64,000 nt of DNA. Source: JAPLDA01 sp043787975 (GTDB taxonomy: Bacteria > Bacteroidota > Bacteroidia > AKYH767-A > 2013-40CM-41-45). Numbering within the stretch: the first letter of the stretch is position 1; each line of letters starts with the position of its first letter. The position numbers and the translations under genes are program-made. Shown piece after piece: positions 51,263-60,222 of the stretch. The DNA is taken from assembly GCA_043787975.1 (NCBI GenBank), contig JAYVUK010000001.1, positions 1 to 64,000 of the forward strand, written 5' to 3'. Below the pieces are notes generated by a model that saw only the letters and a list, made by a program, of their open reading frames with translations, ran no database searches and had not been told where the DNA came from.

Positions 51263-51860
51263 TTCAACTGTTGTAGACACAACATTCAGCTTGTTTGATA
51301 AATTATCTCCGAAATTTTTTATGCGGTTGGGAATCGACATTGCTTCCGTACTCGTGCTTGTTCGGTTCATTTATTTTCCGGCTCACAAAAGCAGGGAATA
51401 TTTTTTTACTTTTTTTATTTTCAACCTGCTGATTTTCCTAATTACGTATTTGCTGAACAAAGTTGACATGAGTATGGGCGCTGCGTTTGGATTGTTTGCC
51501 GTTTTTTCAATGCTGCGATATCGTACCGAAGGCATCACGATAAAAGACATGACCTATCTTTTTTTGGTGATCGCCATCGGACTGATCAATGCCGTTGCCA
51601 AAGGAAACTGGGATGAATTCCTGTTGCTGAATGCGATCATTCTCGGGTTTACCTACCTGCTCGAAAGCAATTTGCTGATGAAAAAGGAAACGACAAAAAT
51701 TATTGAATATGAAAACATCGAACTCATCCGGAAAGAAAGACAAGGGGAATTGATCAGTGACTTGGAAAACAGAACAGGAATTAAAATCAACAGGATCAAC
51801 ATCAGTGAAATTAATTTCCTGCGTGATACTGCGATCATCATCATCTATTATTACGAATAG
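51237..51860 (+). CDS. DUF4956 membrane protein
   Basis: 207 residues with three or four membrane helices (SPKFFMRLGIDIASVLVLVR, FFTFFIFNLLIFLITYLL, GAAFGLFAVFSMLRYRTEG, YLFLVIAIGLINAVA). The cytoplasmic tail ends in a helical LISDLENRTGIKINRIN region. The 26-base overlap with the VTC gene and the known VTC-DUF4956 pairing suggest they act together at the inner membrane, for example in polyphosphate synthesis or export; the exact role is inference. Confidence 0.85.
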   Translation: MAILQVLNDSTVVDTTFSLFDKLSPKFFMRLGIDIASVLVLVRFIYFPAHKSREYFFTFFIFNLLIFLITYLLNKVDMSMGAAFGLFAVFSMLRYRTEGITIKDMTYLFLVIAIGLINAVAKGNWDEFLLLNAIILGFTYLLESNLLMKKETTKIIEYENIELIRKERQGELISDLENRTGIKINRINISEINFLRDTAIIIIYYYE

Positions 51861-51881
51861 TTTTATTCGGCTTATTTTCAA

Positions 51882-52562
51882 GTGAAGAAAAAAATTCTTT
51901 TAGGGATACTTTATGTTTTTATTTTTTCTACTGCTTCTGCTCAGTATGATGATGCAGGAATGTGGAATACATTTAGTGTTGAAAAGAAGCTGAAGAATAA
52001 TTTCTCACTTCTTTTTACAGAGGAATTCAGGCTGAAGGAAAATTTTTCTCAGATCAATTTATTTTACTCACAGGCCGGAATAGGTTATCGTCCATATAGT
52101 TTTTTGAAAATTGAATTGCAATATCGCTTTATTCAAAAAAAAATGATTGACGATTTTTACAGTTTCCGTCACCGGTTGATGCTTGATATAACGGTGAAGA
52201 AGAAGTATGGTAACTGGACTGGTTCATACCGTCACCGGTTGCAGGTAGAAGAAAGAAATATTTACTCGAGTGATAAGGGAGCCATTCCCGAATGGTATTC
52301 AAGAAATAAAATTGCTGTGAAATACGATCTGCATAAAAAAGTCACACCTTATTTGTCGTGTGAACTTCGCTACCAGTTAAGCGATCCGCGAAACCTCGAG
52401 TCTGATCAGACATGGCACCGGGGCCGTTACGTAGCCGGAATGGATTATGAACTAAACAAAAAGAGTACGTTCGGATTGTATTATCTCATCCAGCATGAAT
52501 GGAATGTTTCCATTCCTGAAAACCTGTACATCGTGGGTTTAGAATATTCACTTACGTTATAA
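51882..52562 (+). CDS. DUF2490-type outer-membrane protein
   Basis: 226 residues with a GTG start at 51882 and a signal peptide (ILLGILYVFIFSTASAQ). Alternating hydrophobic strands of an outer-membrane barrel follow: SVEKKLKNNFSLLFTEEFRL, FYSQAGIGYRPYSFLKIELQYRF, then a HRLMLDITVKKKYG and a C-terminal YIVGLEYSLTL ending in an aromatic-rich strand. It is the last gene of the unit, 21 bases after DUF4956. Confidence 0.8.
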   Translation: MKKKILLGILYVFIFSTASAQYDDAGMWNTFSVEKKLKNNFSLLFTEEFRLKENFSQINLFYSQAGIGYRPYSFLKIELQYRFIQKKMIDDFYSFRHRLMLDITVKKKYGNWTGSYRHRLQVEERNIYSSDKGAIPEWYSRNKIAVKYDLHKKVTPYLSCELRYQLSDPRNLESDQTWHRGRYVAGMDYELNKKSTFGLYYLIQHEWNVSIPENLYIVGLEYSLTL

Positions 52563-52635
52563 AAGTTCTTAGTCCTTAGTTGTTAGTTCGGAGACTCTCT
52601 TTTTTTTCTTTGAACTCCGAACGAATGACTACCAG
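52563..52635. repeat. Word palindrome between convergent genes
   Basis: CCTTAGTTGTTAGTTCGGAG reads against CTCCGAACGAATGACTACC in inverted form around a T-rich centre. It separates the DUF2490 gene (plus) from mqnE (minus) and could terminate both. Confidence 0.6.
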
Positions 52636-53796
52636 CTAATTCAATGTTGCTTTCTCAAAGTCAATCTCCGAAAAATCTTTTATGACATTATACAACGTGT
52701 CTCTTTCAACCGGAGTTCTGTTTGATTGCCTGATGAGCGTCACCAATTCTTCTGTTGAAAGAACCGGTTTTTGTTCTTCCGCACCGGCCATTGAATAAAT
52801 TTTTGTTGTGTCATCAATGGTTCCATCCAGATCATCCACACCAAAGGCTTGTGAAAGTTGTGCTGTGCTTCTCCCGATCATCGGCCAATAGGCTTTGATG
52901 TGATTGAAATTGTCAAGGTAAATTCTTGACACGGCATAGTTACGCAAGTCTTCAGTCACTGTTGTTTCAGGAACTTGCGACATGTCATTATCTTTATTCC
53001 TGAACTTTAAAGGAATGAACGTATTGAAACCTCTGGTCTTATCTTGTAGTGTTCTCAGTCGTTCAAGATGATCAATGCGATGGCGATAGTTTTCGATATG
53101 TCCATACAACATGGTAGCATTGCTGTGCATTCCGAGCTTATGAGCGGCCTCATGAATACTGAGCCACTTTTCCGAGGAGCATTTGTCAGCGGAAATTTCC
53201 CGACGAATCTCTTCGTCAAAAATTTCTGCGCCACCACCGGGAATGGAATCCATGCCTGCGCGTTGAAGAATTTTTAATCCTTCTTCAAGAGAAACTTTTG
53301 CTTTGCTGAACATGTAATCCAGTTCAACTGCAGTAAATGCTTTGATGTGCAAGGATGGACGGTGCGATTTTATTTTTCGGATTACATCTACAAAAAAATC
53401 AAGATTCATTTTCGGATGTACACCTCCAACCATATGAACTTCAGTAACCGGTTTCCCGTCAAATGATTTTACGATGTCAAGAATCTGCCGTTCGCTTAAT
53501 TCCCATCCGTCTTCGCGGTGTTTATAAATGCGGGAGTAGGAGCAGAACTTGCAGGTGAAAACGCACACATTGGTTGGCTCAATATGAAAGTTGCGGTTGA
53601 AAAAAGTACGGTTTCCATTTTTATGTTCTCTCACAGAATTTGCAAGTGATCCCAAGAAACCAAGATCTCCTTTCTCAAAAAGTAGTTCACCTTCGTCAAA
53701 TGAAATGCGCTGATGATTGAAAACTTTTTCTGCAATATTTTTTAATTCTTTTGGAAGTGACTCTTGAAGAACCATGTTAAAACCGGGTTGTGACAT
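52636..53796 (-). CDS. mqnE: Aminofutalosine synthase MqnE
   Basis: 386 residues from the ATG at 53796 (an upstream start at 53847 gives a less typical N-terminus). A radical-SAM enzyme of the futalosine menaquinone pathway. The [4Fe-4S] cysteines are in NVCVFTCKFCSYSR (CX3CX2C). Other motifs: EVHMVGGVHPKMNLDF, DSIPGGGAEIFDEEIRREI, NATMLYGHIENYRHRIDHLERL and GFNTFIPLKFR. The alternate relative MqnC differs in the GAEIL stretch. No other mqn gene is nearby. Confidence 0.9.
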   Translation of the reverse strand: MSQPGFNMVLQESLPKELKNIAEKVFNHQRISFDEGELLFEKGDLGFLGSLANSVREHKNGNRTFFNRNFHIEPTNVCVFTCKFCSYSRIYKHREDGWELSERQILDIVKSFDGKPVTEVHMVGGVHPKMNLDFFVDVIRKIKSHRPSLHIKAFTAVELDYMFSKAKVSLEEGLKILQRAGMDSIPGGGAEIFDEEIRREISADKCSSEKWLSIHEAAHKLGMHSNATMLYGHIENYRHRIDHLERLRTLQDKTRGFNTFIPLKFRNKDNDMSQVPETTVTEDLRNYAVSRIYLDNFNHIKAYWPMIGRSTAQLSQAFGVDDLDGTIDDTTKIYSMAGAEEQKPVLSTEELVTLIRQSNRTPVERDTLYNVIKDFSEIDFEKATLN

Positions 53797-53830
53797 AACG
53801 AATAAATTTGATAATTTCCTTTGCAGGTTC

Positions 53831-55102
53831 TTAGCGATGAACAACAACTACTTTTTCAGTGATTGAGATGTTATTTGCTGTTGCAGAAACAATGTAAACT
53901 CCGCTCGGTATTGTAGTTACATTGAAGGGAATAACTTCATAATGGTTCAATGTTCCGGTCTCATGCATCCATTCTCTGCCAAAAATATCTTTCAATGAAA
54001 AGACAAGAGTAGCAGGAACATTGAAATACGTGTGAACAGAAAGAGTCTGATCAACCGGGTTCGGATATAGTTTTAGTGGCAGCGAGACCGTAATTGCACC
54101 GTTGCAACTCGTTACATTATCTCGAATGCTTATACGGTTATTATCCAGGACATAATGCATTCTTAAAACCTGGTCGTTTGTAAATAGGTTCATGCAAGCA
54201 TCATCGGTATAATCCATGTAATCCATAAACATAATACCGGGATAATTTGGTGAACAAACATCTGTAACAGGAAACAACGGGCAACCAAATGTATTGTCTG
54301 CCTGGTTGGGAGTATCATTAATACCATCCGTCCCGGTACAAGCGCCAAAATCATCTCCCCAGGTGTGCGTTAATCCCAACCAGTGACCGGCTTCATGAGT
54401 AACAGTTCTTCCGAGATTATAACGATGATCCAAATGATTCCCGACTCTTCCAAACGCTTTGTATGAAATACACATTCCATCATATTGTGGCTGTATTGCA
54501 AGAGAAGAAGTAACACCTAAAAAATTTCCTCCTAAGTTCCCGACCCAGATATTCATATAATAATCCCTGTTCCAAACATTCAATCCGTCACTGCTCGCAA
54601 ATTTCATGTCGTCATAATTTGCCCACGAAGTATTGTCTGTAAATTTTCTCTCAATACCATTTGTAGGAACGCTATCAGGAGTAATGGCTGCAAGGCAAAA
54701 TTGTACACCAACATTTGCCGCAATTGCTTTCCAGGGAACAGGTGTAAGAAATGTATCCTCGTTCAATCTTGCATAGTCTGTATTCAGTACATCAATCTGG
54801 GATTGTATTTGAGCATCTGAAATATTCTCAGCATCGGTATGATAGAGAACGTGCACAACAACGGGAATTGTAATGACGGAGTTTGTGATCCGTTCATTCC
54901 TGTGCTCATTCACCCATTTAGTTGCTTCTCGATTCATTCTTTCTTCTTCCATAGCAAGTGATGGGGTTTGTTGTTTCATCTTTTGCCAATACTCGAAGGT
55001 GCCGCAACGCTTCACCTGTTGTGGGAAAGCAATGAGCGGAATAAAGGCAAGAATAAATGCACAAATATTTTTCACCCTAGCTGTTTTGATTTGAAAATTC
55101 AT
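53831..55102 (-). CDS. M43-family zinc metalloprotease, T9SS-secreted
   Basis: 423 residues. A signal peptide (ICAFILAFIPLIAFPQQ) is followed by a propeptide-like region, then the zinc motif HEAGHWLGLTH (HExxHxxGxxH) and a Met-turn-like FMDYMDYTDDACM. The C-terminus is a T9SS sorting domain (LKLYPNPVDQTLSV to SGVYIVSATANN). Pappalysin-type enzymes cleave proteins or peptides outside the cell. It shares the minus strand with mqnE but has no known functional tie. Confidence 0.92.
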   Translation of the reverse strand: MNFQIKTARVKNICAFILAFIPLIAFPQQVKRCGTFEYWQKMKQQTPSLAMEEERMNREATKWVNEHRNERITNSVITIPVVVHVLYHTDAENISDAQIQSQIDVLNTDYARLNEDTFLTPVPWKAIAANVGVQFCLAAITPDSVPTNGIERKFTDNTSWANYDDMKFASSDGLNVWNRDYYMNIWVGNLGGNFLGVTSSLAIQPQYDGMCISYKAFGRVGNHLDHRYNLGRTVTHEAGHWLGLTHTWGDDFGACTGTDGINDTPNQADNTFGCPLFPVTDVCSPNYPGIMFMDYMDYTDDACMNLFTNDQVLRMHYVLDNNRISIRDNVTSCNGAITVSLPLKLYPNPVDQTLSVHTYFNVPATLVFSLKDIFGREWMHETGTLNHYEVIPFNVTTIPSGVYIVSATANNISITEKVVVVHR

Positions 55103-55200
55103 ACTGATTTAATCGACCAAAAATATCAAAAGTTTAGCTGGGGAACGAAATACTTTGTGAGAACTTACGATTTAGGGGAATTATTTGTTATTTTGTAACG

Positions 55201-55911
55201 ATGAATGCAGATGCCGTTTTCAGAATTTTGCTGGTGGAAGATGAGGAACATCTCCTGGAGGTCATTAAGTTGAATCTTGAACTGGAAGGTTATAAGGTAA
55301 GTACGGCTGTAAACGGAACTTCAGCAGTAAAAATTTTTAAGCAGGAAAGATTTAACCTGGTTGTTCTGGATGTGATGTTACCCGAAATGGATGGCTTCAG
55401 CGTGTGCGAGGCAATCCGCCTGACGAATTCCGCGGTTCCGATTTTGTTTTTGTCTGCAAAGAACACATACGAAGATAAAATTATGGGATTGAAACGCGGA
55501 GCAGATGATTACATCACGAAGCCATTCAACCTCGAAGAATTCCTGTTGCGTGTGAAAGCTCTCATTAAAAGAGGAATGAACAAGGATGAGAAAACAGCCT
55601 TGAATGATACGTTCCGGTTCAGCGGATTTGAAGTGAATTTTTTGACCTATGAAATTACCGGGAAGGACAGGAAAACAATCCGCCTCACAAAAAAAGAAAT
55701 CATGCTGTTGAAATTGTTGATTGAAAGAAGGAATGAAGTGGTGAGTAGGGAACAGATTCTTGAAACGGTTTGGGGATATGATATCTATCCTTCTACTCGA
55801 ACTGTTGATAATTTCATTTTATCATTCCGGAAATATTTTGAAAAGGATCCGAAGCAACCGAGGTATTTTTTTTCAATACGTGGAGTCGGATACAAATTCA
55901 TGCATGAATAG
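55201..55911 (+). CDS. OmpR/PhoB-family response regulator
   Basis: 236 residues. Receiver (1-120): acidic pair in LLVEDEEHL, phospho-acceptor Asp57 in VVLDVMLPEMDGF, Lys in YITKPFNLEEF. DNA-binding winged helix (140-236): KTIRLTKKEIMLLKLLIERRN, REQILETVWGYDIYPSTRTVD and YFFSIRGVGYKFM. No kinase gene is adjacent, so the partner is elsewhere. A TATTTTG box ends five bases before the ATG. Confidence 0.93.
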   Translation: MNADAVFRILLVEDEEHLLEVIKLNLELEGYKVSTAVNGTSAVKIFKQERFNLVVLDVMLPEMDGFSVCEAIRLTNSAVPILFLSAKNTYEDKIMGLKRGADDYITKPFNLEEFLLRVKALIKRGMNKDEKTALNDTFRFSGFEVNFLTYEITGKDRKTIRLTKKEIMLLKLLIERRNEVVSREQILETVWGYDIYPSTRTVDNFILSFRKYFEKDPKQPRYFFSIRGVGYKFMHE

Positions 55912-55926
55912 ATTCAGGAATTCTTC

Positions 55927-56364
55927 CTATTCTTTTACGGGTTCATTTTTAGGAGGAAGAATAAAATCAATAGGCAAAATATACTGAACATCGATGTTTT
56001 CACCGGCTCTTGTTCCCGGTTTCCAGTCAGGCATTGCTTTTACAACACGCATGGCTTCATCGTTTAGTTCATCCGTTACTCCGCTCAGCAGGCGCTGGTT
56101 TTGTAGTTTGCCTGTTTTGTCGATGAGGAAACCGATGTACACGCGTCCCTGAATTCCTGCAAGTTTTGCATGACGTGGGTATTTTAAGTTGGTCGTGAGA
56201 AAATTGAAAAGCCCGTCGGGTCCTCCCGGAAATTCAGGTTGAGTCTGAGCAACGGTTACTCCAAAACCGGCTTTTACTTTTTGATTTTCTTTTTTATCCG
56301 AAGTTTGCGCAAGGGATACTTTCCAAACTAAAAAAGCAATTGTGAAGTAGAGAATTTTTTTCAT
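55927..56364 (-). CDS. TonB-like energy-transducer C-terminal domain protein
   Basis: 145 residues. A signal peptide (KKILYFTIAFLVWKVSLAQ) is followed by a linker and a TonB C-terminal fold: QPEFPGGPDGLFNFLTTNLKYP, IQGRVYIGFLIDKTGKL and VVKAMPDWKPGTRAGE. It lacks the usual membrane anchor and Pro-rich span of classical TonB, so it is a periplasmic TonB-domain protein. Partner unknown. It converges on the regulator gene 16 bases away. Confidence 0.85.
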   Translation of the reverse strand: MKKILYFTIAFLVWKVSLAQTSDKKENQKVKAGFGVTVAQTQPEFPGGPDGLFNFLTTNLKYPRHAKLAGIQGRVYIGFLIDKTGKLQNQRLLSGVTDELNDEAMRVVKAMPDWKPGTRAGENIDVQYILPIDFILPPKNEPVKE

Positions 56365-56560
56365 ATGAATTGTATTTAGTCATTTTGTATAACCCGCTAT
56401 GGAAGCACGATTCACGGGTCTTATCTATCAAAAATAAGAAAAAAGCAGCAGGAAAGCAATAGTAATTGATAAGATTTCCCTTGTTGTGCATCCTAAGCCG
56501 TTTACCATTTGCAAGTGTCAATTTACCACGTATCTGAAGGTTCTGAATCAGGGAACTTTC

Positions 56561-56568
56561 TATATTTG
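56561..56568 (+). promoter_or_regulatory. M2-peptidase gene promoter -10 box TATATTTG
   Basis: TATATTTG fits TAnnTTTG and is 22 bases before the ATG at 56591. It also rejects an upstream in-frame start at 56486. Confidence 0.55.
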
Positions 56569-56590
56569 CGCTCCTAAAAAAAGCTACTCA

Positions 56591-58396
56591 ATGAAAAAAA
56601 TAGCCTTGTTCATTTCTCTTATTGTGGTTTTTACTTCCTGTAAAAATGATGCTCAAAAGCACAAGGAAGAAGTTCAAAAGTATCTTGATGGATATAACAA
56701 TACATACCGTGAACTCTATACTGCTTCGAGTGAAGGGCAATGGAAAGTGAATACACACATTGTGGAAGGTGATTCTTCAAATGCGTTGGAGTCAAGAAAG
56801 GCGGATGAAGCGATGGCGAAATTCACAGGCAGCAAGGAGAACATTGACAAAGCAACGTCTTATTTAAAATGGGAAAAAGATTTAAGTCCTATCCAGGTAA
56901 AAGAGTTGAATAAAATTTTGTTTCTCGCCGCAGGCAATCCCGAAAGTGTTGAAGACAAAGTAAAGGAACGTATCAAAGCTGAAACGGACCAGACTGAAAA
57001 ATTGTATGGTTTTAAATTTTCGATTGATGGAAAAGAAGTGACTCCCAATAATGTTGATTCCATTCTTACATCTTCAAAGGATTTGACAGCAAGAAAAAAA
57101 GCGTGGGAAGCAAGCAAGGAAGTCGGGAAGTCATTGAAAGGCGGGTTGATTCATTTGCGCGAGTTGAGGAATGAAGTGGTACAGGCGCTTGGTTACAAAG
57201 ATTTTTTCACCTACCAGGTTTCCGAATATGGAATGTCCACGGAAGAAATGATGGACTTGCTCAAAAAATTTAATAAGGAACTCAATCCATTGTTCAGGGA
57301 GCTCCACACGTATGCGCGTTATGAACTGGCGAAGAAATATGGCGTGAAAGAAGTTCCCGATTACATTCCTGCGCATTGGCTGAGCAACCGCTGGGGACAG
57401 GATTGGGGTGAGATGATTACAGTTGAAGGATTGAATCTCGATAGCTCATTGAAGACAAAAGATGCTGAATGGATTGCAAAGCAGGGAGAAAAATTCTACG
57501 TCTCTTTAGGATTTGATTTACTGCCAAAAACTTTTTGGGAGCGGTCAAGTTTATATCCGGTTGCAAAGGACGCAGGTTATAAAAAGAACACACATGCTTC
57601 GGCATGGCACATTGATTTGCAAAAGGATGTTCGCTCCCTGATGAGTATTGTTCCGAACTCAGAATGGTATGAGACTGTTCATCATGAATATGGACACATC
57701 TATTATTACCTCGCATACAGCAATCCTGATGTTCCTTACTTGCTCAGGGAAGGAGCTAACCGTGCTTACCACGAAGCATTGGGAAGCATGATGGGACTGG
57801 CGGCGAAACAAAAACCGTTTGCAGCCGGTTTGGGTTTGGTTGATGCGACAGCAAAAATAGATTCGATGAAGCAGCTGTTGAAAGATGCTCTTCATTATGT
57901 TGTATTTATTCCATGGAGTACCGGAACGATGAGCGTTTTTGAAAAGGAGTTGTATGCGAATAATCTTCCGGCTGATCAATTTAACAAACGCTGGTGGGAA
58001 ATTGTAAAGGAATACCAGGGTATTGTTCCGCCTTCAGACAGGGGAGAGGAGTATTGTGATGCGGCGTCCAAGACCCACATCAACGATGATCCTGCACAGT
58101 ATTATGATTATGCATTGTCATTCATTCTTCTTTTCCAGGTTCATGATTACATCTCAAAAAATATTTTGCACCAGGATCCGCATGCAACAAACTATTTCGG
58201 CAACAAAGAGGTCGGTCGGTTCATCCAGGATATCATGCGCCCGGGAGGTAGTGGCGATTGGAGAAAGCTGTTAAAGGATAAAACAGGAGAAGACCTGAGT
58301 GCGCGTGCCATGCTCGATTATTTCTCTCCTTTGATGGATTGGTTGAAGAAAGAAAATACCGGAAGGAAATATACATTTCCTGCGATAGTCAATTAA
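56591..58396 (+). CDS. M2-family (ACE-like) metallopeptidase lipoprotein
   Basis: 601 residues from the ATG at 56591. Lipoprotein signal IALFISLIVVFTSC with Cys about residue 17. Zinc motif HHEYGHIYYYLAY (HExxH) with the distal Glu in EGANRAYHEALGSM, and RPGGSGDWRKLL at the end of the domain. These are hallmarks of angiotensin-converting-enzyme-like dipeptidyl carboxypeptidases. The enzyme probably sits on the periplasmic or outer face and trims peptides. No neighbouring gene is of the same pathway. Confidence 0.92.
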   Translation: MKKIALFISLIVVFTSCKNDAQKHKEEVQKYLDGYNNTYRELYTASSEGQWKVNTHIVEGDSSNALESRKADEAMAKFTGSKENIDKATSYLKWEKDLSPIQVKELNKILFLAAGNPESVEDKVKERIKAETDQTEKLYGFKFSIDGKEVTPNNVDSILTSSKDLTARKKAWEASKEVGKSLKGGLIHLRELRNEVVQALGYKDFFTYQVSEYGMSTEEMMDLLKKFNKELNPLFRELHTYARYELAKKYGVKEVPDYIPAHWLSNRWGQDWGEMITVEGLNLDSSLKTKDAEWIAKQGEKFYVSLGFDLLPKTFWERSSLYPVAKDAGYKKNTHASAWHIDLQKDVRSLMSIVPNSEWYETVHHEYGHIYYYLAYSNPDVPYLLREGANRAYHEALGSMMGLAAKQKPFAAGLGLVDATAKIDSMKQLLKDALHYVVFIPWSTGTMSVFEKELYANNLPADQFNKRWWEIVKEYQGIVPPSDRGEEYCDAASKTHINDDPAQYYDYALSFILLFQVHDYISKNILHQDPHATNYFGNKEVGRFIQDIMRPGGSGDWRKLLKDKTGEDLSARAMLDYFSPLMDWLKKENTGRKYTFPAIVN

Positions 58397-58466
58397 TTTT
58401 CTCATTTTCCTTGTTGTCTTCATGGTTAATCCATTTGAGAATTTGCTCATCTTAAAATGGAATTGC

Positions 58467-58474
58467 TATCTTCG
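58467..58474 (+). promoter_or_regulatory. FKBP gene -10-like box TATCTTCG
   Basis: TATCTTCG is one base off TAnnTTTG and lies 42 bases before the ATG at 58516. Confidence 0.4.
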
Positions 58475-58515
58475 CGCGCTCAAAAAAATTAATCAAAAAC
58501 TAGATAAAAAAATTC

Positions 58516-59208
58516 ATGAAAAGAAAATCAATAGTACTTGCTGTATGTTTCAGCTTTAGCGCTCTTATTTCCTGTGAGGGACAAAAGGGTGGAGGAGATG
58601 TATCAATGAAAACAAAAACTGATTCAGTTGCTTATGCCATTGGAGTTACGATTGGAGGCAACATGAAAAAAGACGGACTTGATTCATTAAATCTTGACAT
58701 CCTGATGAAAGCTATTCGGTCATCCATAAAAGGAGATAGCCTTAAGTTGAATGCGCAACAAGCGCAAGCATCTATCCAGTCTTATCTTGGTGACAAACAA
58801 AAGCAAAAAGCGGACGCTAACATTGCTGCTGGAAAGAAATTCTTGGACGAAAACAAAGGTAAACCCGGTGTCATTACTCTGCCTGACGGATTACAATACA
58901 TGGTTATGAAAGAAGGTACCGGACCAATGCCTGTAGCTACGGATACGATCGTTATTCATTATCACGGAACCTTGATTGACGGAACTATATTCGACAGTTC
59001 AGTTGATAAAGGACAACCTATTACATGGGCTGTTAGCGGTTTTATTAAAGGATGGACGGAAGCTCTTCAAATGATGAAAGTTGGTTCAAAATGGAAATTA
59101 TTTGTTCCTTCTGAGTTAGCCTATGGCGAAAGAGGTCAGGGTGCGAAGGTTCCCCCAAATGCAACGCTTATTTTTGAAATGGAACTTCTTGCTATCAAAG
59201 GAAAATAA
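58516..59208 (+). CDS. FKBP-type peptidyl-prolyl isomerase, FkpA/Mip-like lipoprotein
   Basis: 230 residues. Lipoprotein signal VLAVCFSFSALISC. The N-terminal dimerisation domain (about 30-110) has SVAYAIGVTIGGNMKKDGLD and AQQAQASIQSYLGDKQKQK. The FKBP domain (about 115-230) has VIHYHGTLIDGTIFDSSVDKG, WAVSGFIKGWTEALQMMKVG and KLFVPSELAYGERG. Such isomerases speed proline turns in exported proteins. A strong terminator follows. Confidence 0.92.
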   Translation: MKRKSIVLAVCFSFSALISCEGQKGGGDVSMKTKTDSVAYAIGVTIGGNMKKDGLDSLNLDILMKAIRSSIKGDSLKLNAQQAQASIQSYLGDKQKQKADANIAAGKKFLDENKGKPGVITLPDGLQYMVMKEGTGPMPVATDTIVIHYHGTLIDGTIFDSSVDKGQPITWAVSGFIKGWTEALQMMKVGSKWKLFVPSELAYGERGQGAKVPPNATLIFEMELLAIKGK

Positions 59209-59233
59209 GAGGTTCAATTTCATAGATTTTTTT

Positions 59234-59262
59234 AAAAGGCTGCCCTAAAGGCAGCTTTTTTG
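59234..59262 (+). terminator. Intrinsic terminator after the FKBP gene
   Basis: GCTGCC-CTAAA-GGCAGC (59239-59255) is flanked by A-runs and followed by TTTTTT. Confidence 0.85.
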
Positions 59263-59368
59263 TTTGGAACAGTCCGTTAGCTCCTATTTTTGTAAAATTT
59301 ATTCATTTATAATCAATAAGTTATATATTATTTGGTACTATGTATTGCAAAGTAATATTTAATAACAG

Positions 59369-59376
59369 TATCTTTG
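59369..59376 (+). promoter_or_regulatory. DUF2807 gene -10 box TATCTTTG
   Basis: TATCTTTG fits TAnnTTTG, 51 bases before the ATG at 59428, leaving a leader of about 45 bases for the DUF2807-PadR-PspC unit. Confidence 0.55.
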
Positions 59377-59427
59377 CTTCGCATTTAAAGAGGTTATACA
59401 AAGTACTAAATATAAAAACAAGTTAAC

Positions 59428-60150
59428 ATGAAAACTACGAACAGAAATACCAACTCACAAAAATCAAATTCAATGAAATCTATGATTCACGAATCCTCAA
59501 ATTCATCTTTTAGAAAGATGAGTAAAACAAAATCAATGTTTGTTGCAGTGATGATATCACTCACAACAATTTTATTCGCAAGTTGCAAATCTGCTTCAGC
59601 ATCTGTTTCTGAAAACAGGATGGCCAACAACAATTTTTATGGATTGATCTTAAAAGCGAATGCGCAGGTAATCCTGAGTCAGGGAACAGAAACATCGGTT
59701 CGTATAGAAGGGGATGAGAGCAGTGTTTCATCGGTTGAGACAACGCTTGATAATGGAGCGCTTGTTATCAACGGAACGAATGATCTTCCTGTTACGATCT
59801 ATGTAACGATGGACGACATCAGTTTGATTGAAGTGAATGGAATAGGAAAAATTTTCAGCAATCAAATTTTGTACTCTGATATTTTGCTGCTGAAAGTGGT
59901 CGGATCAGGAAGCATCCAGGTGGATGTACGCACACTTTCATTGGGAATGATTGTGAAAGGCAACGGAAAAATTTATGCGAAAGGAAGTACCGGTGACAGT
60001 TACACCAGGGTGCTCGGCAGCGGACAAGTGGTTGCAATGAACCTGGATTCTGTAAAAATTACGACTGAATCCAGCACAGACAATGTGATGCTTAAACAGC
60101 CTTCTGAATTCAGTGGCAGACACGGTTCAGCTTTAAGAATCCGCAGGTAA
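59428..60150 (+). CDS. DUF2807 (head GIN domain) lipoprotein
   Basis: 240 residues with an unusually long n-region (about 35 residues, Ser/Asn-rich) before the hydrophobic core and lipobox LFASC (Cys about 53). The beta-helix-like DUF2807 repeats follow: VEVNG-type strands LKVVGSGSIQVDVRTLSLG and MIVKGNGKIYAKGSTGDSY, with GSG turns. Function unknown; the family often stands near PspC and PadR genes, as here. Its gap to padR is 72 bases. Confidence 0.82.
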   Translation: MKTTNRNTNSQKSNSMKSMIHESSNSSFRKMSKTKSMFVAVMISLTTILFASCKSASASVSENRMANNNFYGLILKANAQVILSQGTETSVRIEGDESSVSSVETTLDNGALVINGTNDLPVTIYVTMDDISLIEVNGIGKIFSNQILYSDILLLKVVGSGSIQVDVRTLSLGMIVKGNGKIYAKGSTGDSYTRVLGSGQVVAMNLDSVKITTESSTDNVMLKQPSEFSGRHGSALRIRR

Positions 60151-60222
60151 AAAATAATTGCTGCGTACAACGAATAAAAACAATAAGAATAACTAATCAA
60201 TCAAACCCTAAATCTAAAAGCT

